Origin: Betaproteobacteria bacterium
GTDB taxonomy: Bacteria; Pseudomonadota; Gammaproteobacteria; Burkholderiales; Burkholderiaceae_A
Direction: 5' to 3'
DNA length: 48,434 nucleotides
NCBI GenBank assembly: GCA_028139135.1
Contig: JAOINB010000007.1
Location: 1 to 48,434 of the forward strand
Position 1 is the first letter of the stretch; the number at the start of each line of letters is the position of its first letter. Under the pieces are notes generated by a model. The model was given only the letters and a program-made list of their open reading frames with translations, searched no databases and had not been told where the DNA came from. Positions 44,518-48,434 of the stretch are shown here, piece after piece. Both the position numbers and the translations under genes were made by a program.

Positions 44518-45873
44518 TTAAGCGCCCAAATCAAACATTTGTAACAAAAGTCCGAAATTGGCAAGCATTTGGTAGAAAGAAAGATTCTTATCAACCATGG
44601 CATCAACTAAATTTTTTGCAGCAGAAATATATTCCTCTTGCGAACGAAACAAATCGTTTATCGATGTTTTATTCAGTTCGAAGAGTTCCTTATTAACCTG
44701 ATTAGACAATTTCGCACCAACTACTAACTCGGCTCTTGATAAAACCAAAGCCGACTGTGCATCAAAACTATTGATGCTTTCTCGTAATTGAGTCTCAAGC
44801 TCTCTTTTTTGTCTCTCTTTTTCAAACTCCAAAGCACTGACCCGATAACTAGCCTGATTAATTTTTGATGCTCTTTCAAATCCGGTAAAAATATCAATTT
44901 GATATGTCAGAAGCAGACTCGATTGCTCCTGCGGTGACAAAAGGTTTGTATCAGTATTTTGATATGCTGCCTGTAAATTAAATCGACCAAATGAACTGTT
45001 TTTTTCTGCTTCGAACTGTAACATGGCTGCATTCAATTGGTTATCAAGCTCCCTGATAATGAAAATTTTTTGAACTGTTTCATCTGTAATCAATAACTTT
45101 TCAGGATTTATAACTGGTAATTGAGTTAACTCTAAGTTGAGATCTACGTTCTCAAAAAATTCTAGTAGTTTTGCACGTGAATCCTTAAGCACTTTAACCT
45201 GAACAGGTATCTTATCCAATGCCTCTGACAACTTTGTCTCTGCACGAATCACATCAGCATTACTCGCACCACCAAGTTCCTCTCGTTGCTTAGTTGATTC
45301 TAGAAAGCCTTTCCTTGCATCCACAAAACCTTGTGACAAAACTAACTGGGTTTCTGCCCGGTATACCTCATGGATGGTGGTAATAATTGCCAATAACAGA
45401 TCTGTCCTTTGCCCTTCCACTTTTGACTGACTTGCTAATGACTCCTTTTCTGCGGCGTTTAACTGTTTCCCTGTTACACCAAAATCATAAACTAATTGAG
45501 TAACGTTTAGATTTATACTTTGCGAATTTCCGTCATTATTTAATCCTCCGCTTTTGACGCCACCTCCCACCGAAGAGGTAACACGAGGTAGAAAACGGGA
45601 AAAAACCTCGTTCTTTCGTTCCTCTGCTAGTTTTAGGCTTTCCAATGTTTGCAGAAACAAAGGAGTGGAATCAAAGGGCACGGAAACAATCTCCCGGAGT
45701 CTGTTAAATTCTAGAAGACGGTCTTGATTTTTTGCCTGGCCAACAATATTTTCAACCGTAGTATTAAGATCTTCACTCGGTTTTTTGATCAAGCCAGATT
45801 CAATTTCCTGTGCGCCTAAGGCACCAGCAAATAATAGACAAAGAGATAGCTTATATTTTATGTATTGCATCAT
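44518..45873 (-). CDS. TolC-family outer-membrane channel (LapE type)
   Basis: This 451-residue outer-membrane efflux protein has a signal peptide of about 21 residues with cleavage after A-L-G-A. Two repeated halves contain long coiled-coil helices, with typical segments such as L-N-L-N-V-T-Q-L-V-Y-D-F-G in the first and S-S-L-L-L-T-Y-Q-I-D-I-F-T-G in the second. It forms the outer-membrane exit for the type I system. Two ATG codons in a row can start it; both lie inside the end of the adhesin gene, giving a 20-23 bp overlap. It is translationally coupled to the adhesin and to the ABC gene. Confidence 0.93.
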   Translation of the reverse strand: MMQYIKYKLSLCLLFAGALGAQEIESGLIKKPSEDLNTTVENIVGQAKNQDRLLEFNRLREIVSVPFDSTPLFLQTLESLKLAEERKNEVFSRFLPRVTSSVGGGVKSGGLNNDGNSQSINLNVTQLVYDFGVTGKQLNAAEKESLASQSKVEGQRTDLLLAIITTIHEVYRAETQLVLSQGFVDARKGFLESTKQREELGGASNADVIRAETKLSEALDKIPVQVKVLKDSRAKLLEFFENVDLNLELTQLPVINPEKLLITDETVQKIFIIRELDNQLNAAMLQFEAEKNSSFGRFNLQAAYQNTDTNLLSPQEQSSLLLTYQIDIFTGFERASKINQASYRVSALEFEKERQKRELETQLRESINSFDAQSALVLSRAELVVGAKLSNQVNKELFELNKTSINDLFRSQEEYISAAKNLVDAMVDKNLSFYQMLANFGLLLQMFDLGA

Positions 45874-48434
45874 TCATTACATCCATATCAGAAGAATCAA
45901 ACGTTCCGTATTCCGACATTAAAATCGCAGCAGTATACAACTTTTCTTGGTCATCATCTTCGATAAGCAATAAAGCCCAGTCCTCATCGGCATGTAAAGA
46001 ATGGTTTGCATCTTCGGAAAAACCAGAAAGGACTATGGAATCTTCATTTCCTTCTCCAGTAATACTGAAATCCTCTACAGTTCCGGCAAACGCCACATCA
46101 TTGGTATCGACTGCCTGTGTAGTAAGTAAATTCATAAGTCTGTCATTCATATCTTGTTTTGATTCATCTCCTGCTACTAACGATCCAGAACTAATTCCCC
46201 CATGGAGCACAAAAACATCATCACCCATTCCACCACTAACAGCATCTTGAGCACCGTCATCTGTATAGTCAATATAAATAATATCCCTATAGTCCCCTCC
46301 CGACAGGTCATCAAAGCCTTCTACCCCATGAATAAGGTTTCCAGTTTCATTCTCCAGATCTGATTTTGCAAAAATAAAGTCTCTACCCTGAGTACCAAAA
46401 ATTACATTTGCATCATAACCAATACCAGTACTGTCAAGGGATTCGTCCGAAGACAGAACCGAACCGAACTCTGGGTCTATATAGGTAATATCGTCACTTT
46501 CACCAAATTCTGAAAAATCTGATTTCGCATTATCAAAATTAGAAAAACCAACCAATGTTTCTCTATATCCAACATCGTTCTTAATCTGTGAGGGATCCGG
46601 GATAACGGTAACCTCTTCTACTAATCTAAAACTTCCCGTATCGACTGCATCACTACCGGCTACTTTGTCCTCAACCTGAACTGTTACCTTTGCCTCTAAC
46701 GCCTCAGTCGGAACATACATTACCGAGTGCCCGGCTGGATTAATATCACCACCATTAACAGTATTTATGATTTCACCCAGGTTCACAGTATAATCCGTTA
46801 CTAAATTTCCTTCATCAAACTCTGTATTGTAAATAACAATATTTCCTTGTTGAATTGATAGCTCAGCGTGCGTTATTTCAGAGTTTTGCCCTTGCGAAGA
46901 AAGTTCAAAATAGATAGTTGAATTATCTCCAACAAATTTCACATTTTCTGATTGAATGGTGTCTGAAGTTTCCGTATTACGAATTTGAAAGATAGGCGCA
47001 TCAACAACGGGAGTAAAGAAAAAATTTGAAGTGTAAATTTGCTCACTAAAGTCAACTGTGTCTCCAACCCTAAATTCAATAAATTCTGCTCCATTGATAT
47101 CTTTATTCGGACTTAAAATAAGGTCGCTTTCTGTCCCATTTATCATAAATCTTACAACTTCCTCATTGTAATCAAGAGAAACGATATCATCATTCGATAA
47201 CGGATCGAGAACTCCTTGCTCAACGTTACTGTGAACATAACCTAGACTTACATCATCACTTAATGAACTGACTTGAATCTTACTGAATTCATCGTTATCA
47301 GCATCTAGATAAAATTCCATTCCGAAATCCTCCGGAGTCAAAACTAAATACTCGTCTTCCACTCCCAACCTGATCAAGTCAGGAGCTGGAGGTATCCCAT
47401 CCGTAGGCAGGCCTCCCAAGTCAACTAACTCCGGCAAACTATTTGCCTGAACATCAATAGATATGTTTTGTATGATTGCATTTTCCCCATCAGTATCCCG
47501 GGTATCGGCAACTTTTACCACATAATTTGATTCTAGTATTTCACCAGATTCCAATCTGTTATACACTTCCGTTAGATCGGAAACAGCCCACTCAAATTCG
47601 TAATCACCCCCATTGAGGTTAGGACCTGGTATTTCAACTAACATCATCTCCGCACCAGTATTCGTAGTTTCGAGCCAAGAACCGTCCGATGCGTACTCCC
47701 AAACTAAATCATTGTTCTCAGTATTTCTAATCTTAAAATCTATCGGAACATAAATTGAATCATTCAGCGTGGTCTGGGAACCATCCCGCGCAAAACTTTG
47801 AGGTATTTGTAACACAATTGAAATCTGATCATTTACATCTCTCTCTGAAATTAACAATTCACCACTAGCGAGATTATTTTTTCCCTCTCGGAGTACCACA
47901 TCAATATCGTCTATTGATTCAACAATAATTTCAGGTCGATCATCGGTGCCGATTATTTCCACATCAAGTTCAATGCTACCAACATCATCCCGCGCAAAAT
48001 TAACGAAGTTTTCACTCAACGCAATGGTAAAACTCTCTGTTAGAGTATTATCCTGGGAAAGATATTCGATACTCTCTGCTAATACGCTATAAGTCCAATC
48101 CACTCTTTGGACAGAGGAATCCTCAGTGCCGTTTATCTGAACATCAAGATTCCCAAGTACATGATTGAAATTACTTTCTATTTCGTAAAGATATGTGCTG
48201 TAGATATCATTTTCCAAAAACACTGAACCCTCAGTAATGACCAGAGCATCTGTCCCTCGCGGATCAACCTCATCTAACTCCCTAACCTGGCCACTAAATT
48301 GAGAATCATTTTCTAAAATATTAAGTTCCTGATCCACACGGATTCCTCTTGCCTCTAATTCTTGAATTTGCAAGATAGTTAAATTGTCATCCCTAGTTAG
48401 GACATTTGATAAGTCAACACCTTGAATGAGAGAT
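45851..48434 (-). CDS. Large acidic RTX/VCBS adhesin-like secreted protein, 3' part
   Basis: The frame is open to the window end, so only the last 860 residues are seen and the start is outside. A VCBS-type segment is near 47930-48110 (V-D-W-T-Y-S-V ... L-T-E-S-F-T-I-A-L-S). Cadherin/Ig-like repeats with many Asp and Glu follow. The C-terminal third carries a few degenerate RTX calcium repeats (about 46195-46425: F-G-T-Q-G-R-D-F-I-F, S-G-G-M-G-D-D-V-F-V). A type I secretion signal is expected at the extreme C-terminus, which lacks cysteine. The gene is followed by TolC-, ABC- and HlyD-type genes, so the protein is very likely their substrate. It probably serves adhesion or biofilm, by analogy with LapA. 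No LapG cleavage site can be judged, as that is N-terminal. Confidence 0.85.
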   Translation of the reverse strand, partial: SLIQGVDLSNVLTRDDNLTILQIQELEARGIRVDQELNILENDSQFSGQVRELDEVDPRGTDALVITEGSVFLENDIYSTYLYEIESNFNHVLGNLDVQINGTEDSSVQRVDWTYSVLAESIEYLSQDNTLTESFTIALSENFVNFARDDVGSIELDVEIIGTDDRPEIIVESIDDIDVVLREGKNNLASGELLISERDVNDQISIVLQIPQSFARDGSQTTLNDSIYVPIDFKIRNTENNDLVWEYASDGSWLETTNTGAEMMLVEIPGPNLNGGDYEFEWAVSDLTEVYNRLESGEILESNYVVKVADTRDTDGENAIIQNISIDVQANSLPELVDLGGLPTDGIPPAPDLIRLGVEDEYLVLTPEDFGMEFYLDADNDEFSKIQVSSLSDDVSLGYVHSNVEQGVLDPLSNDDIVSLDYNEEVVRFMINGTESDLILSPNKDINGAEFIEFRVGDTVDFSEQIYTSNFFFTPVVDAPIFQIRNTETSDTIQSENVKFVGDNSTIYFELSSQGQNSEITHAELSIQQGNIVIYNTEFDEGNLVTDYTVNLGEIINTVNGGDINPAGHSVMYVPTEALEAKVTVQVEDKVAGSDAVDTGSFRLVEEVTVIPDPSQIKNDVGYRETLVGFSNFDNAKSDFSEFGESDDITYIDPEFGSVLSSDESLDSTGIGYDANVIFGTQGRDFIFAKSDLENETGNLIHGVEGFDDLSGGDYRDIIYIDYTDDGAQDAVSGGMGDDVFVLHGGISSGSLVAGDESKQDMNDRLMNLLTTQAVDTNDVAFAGTVEDFSITGEGNEDSIVLSGFSEDANHSLHADEDWALLLIEDDDQEKLYTAAILMSEYGTFDSSDMDVMNDAIHKI

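Noticed and set aside
45810-46250. Plus-strand open frame opposite the adhesin end
   Set aside because: Ser-rich reverse reading of an Asp/Glu-rich coding region; no family match and no start signals.
1-48434. CRISPR array, insertion sequence or prophage
   Set aside because: No regularly spaced direct repeats, transposase, integrase or phage structural genes were seen on either strand.

Overview
This window comes from an A+T-rich proteobacterium, most likely a betaproteobacterium. The evidence is a 14-gene nuoA-N complex I operon with separate nuoC and nuoD and a Nudix gene directly after nuoN, divergent alr and lplT, mfd divergent from ispD/ispF, and an hpnCDE squalene module. The genome is compact: most neighbours overlap at ATGA, TAATG or TGATG junctions, three divergent gene pairs have start codons only 5, 22 and 41 bp apart, and two convergent pairs overlap at their 3' ends. 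No rRNA, CRISPR array, phage or insertion sequence was seen. One tRNA (Ser-UGA) is present.

Layout. 1-2.5 kb (+): the end of hpnC, then hpnD and hpnE, which make squalene from farnesyl diphosphate for hopanoids. 2.5-7.8 kb: alr (-), lplT (+), and a minus-strand operon ispDF, tsaB-rimI, holD-like that contains two fusion genes side by side. 7.8-11.3 kb (+): mfd. 11.3-20.1 kb (-): a tight operon ybbA-purL-ybiT-moeA-mrp mixing an ABC ATPase, purine synthesis, an ABC-F ribosome factor, molybdenum cofactor synthesis and Fe-S delivery. 20.1-22.0 kb (+): tesA and a Wzx-like membrane protein. 22.0-24.8 kb (-): an isoprenylcysteine-methyltransferase-like membrane enzyme, a decayed metallophosphoesterase, an 18-codon ORF, a secreted beta-propeller protein and an unknown protein. 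This is the loosest and most degenerate stretch of the window. 24.8-40.5 kb (-): the nuoA-N operon with a Nudix gene and two unknown small genes at its tail, then tRNA-Ser. 40.9-48.4 kb (-): a type I secretion operon, with the 3' part of a large acidic RTX/VCBS adhesin-like gene running off the window, followed by TolC-, LapB- and HlyD-type genes.

How the genes work together. Complex I supplies NADH-driven proton pumping. IspDF supplies isoprenoid precursors that HpnCDE can turn into squalene. Alr, LplT and the flippase-like protein serve the envelope. The type I system exports the adhesin across both membranes. The most interesting points are the two adjacent fusions next to a very divergent HolD candidate, the divergent start codons 5 bp apart, the metallophosphoesterase ruin, and the adhesin/secretion locus. 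No completely new system could be demonstrated from sequence alone.
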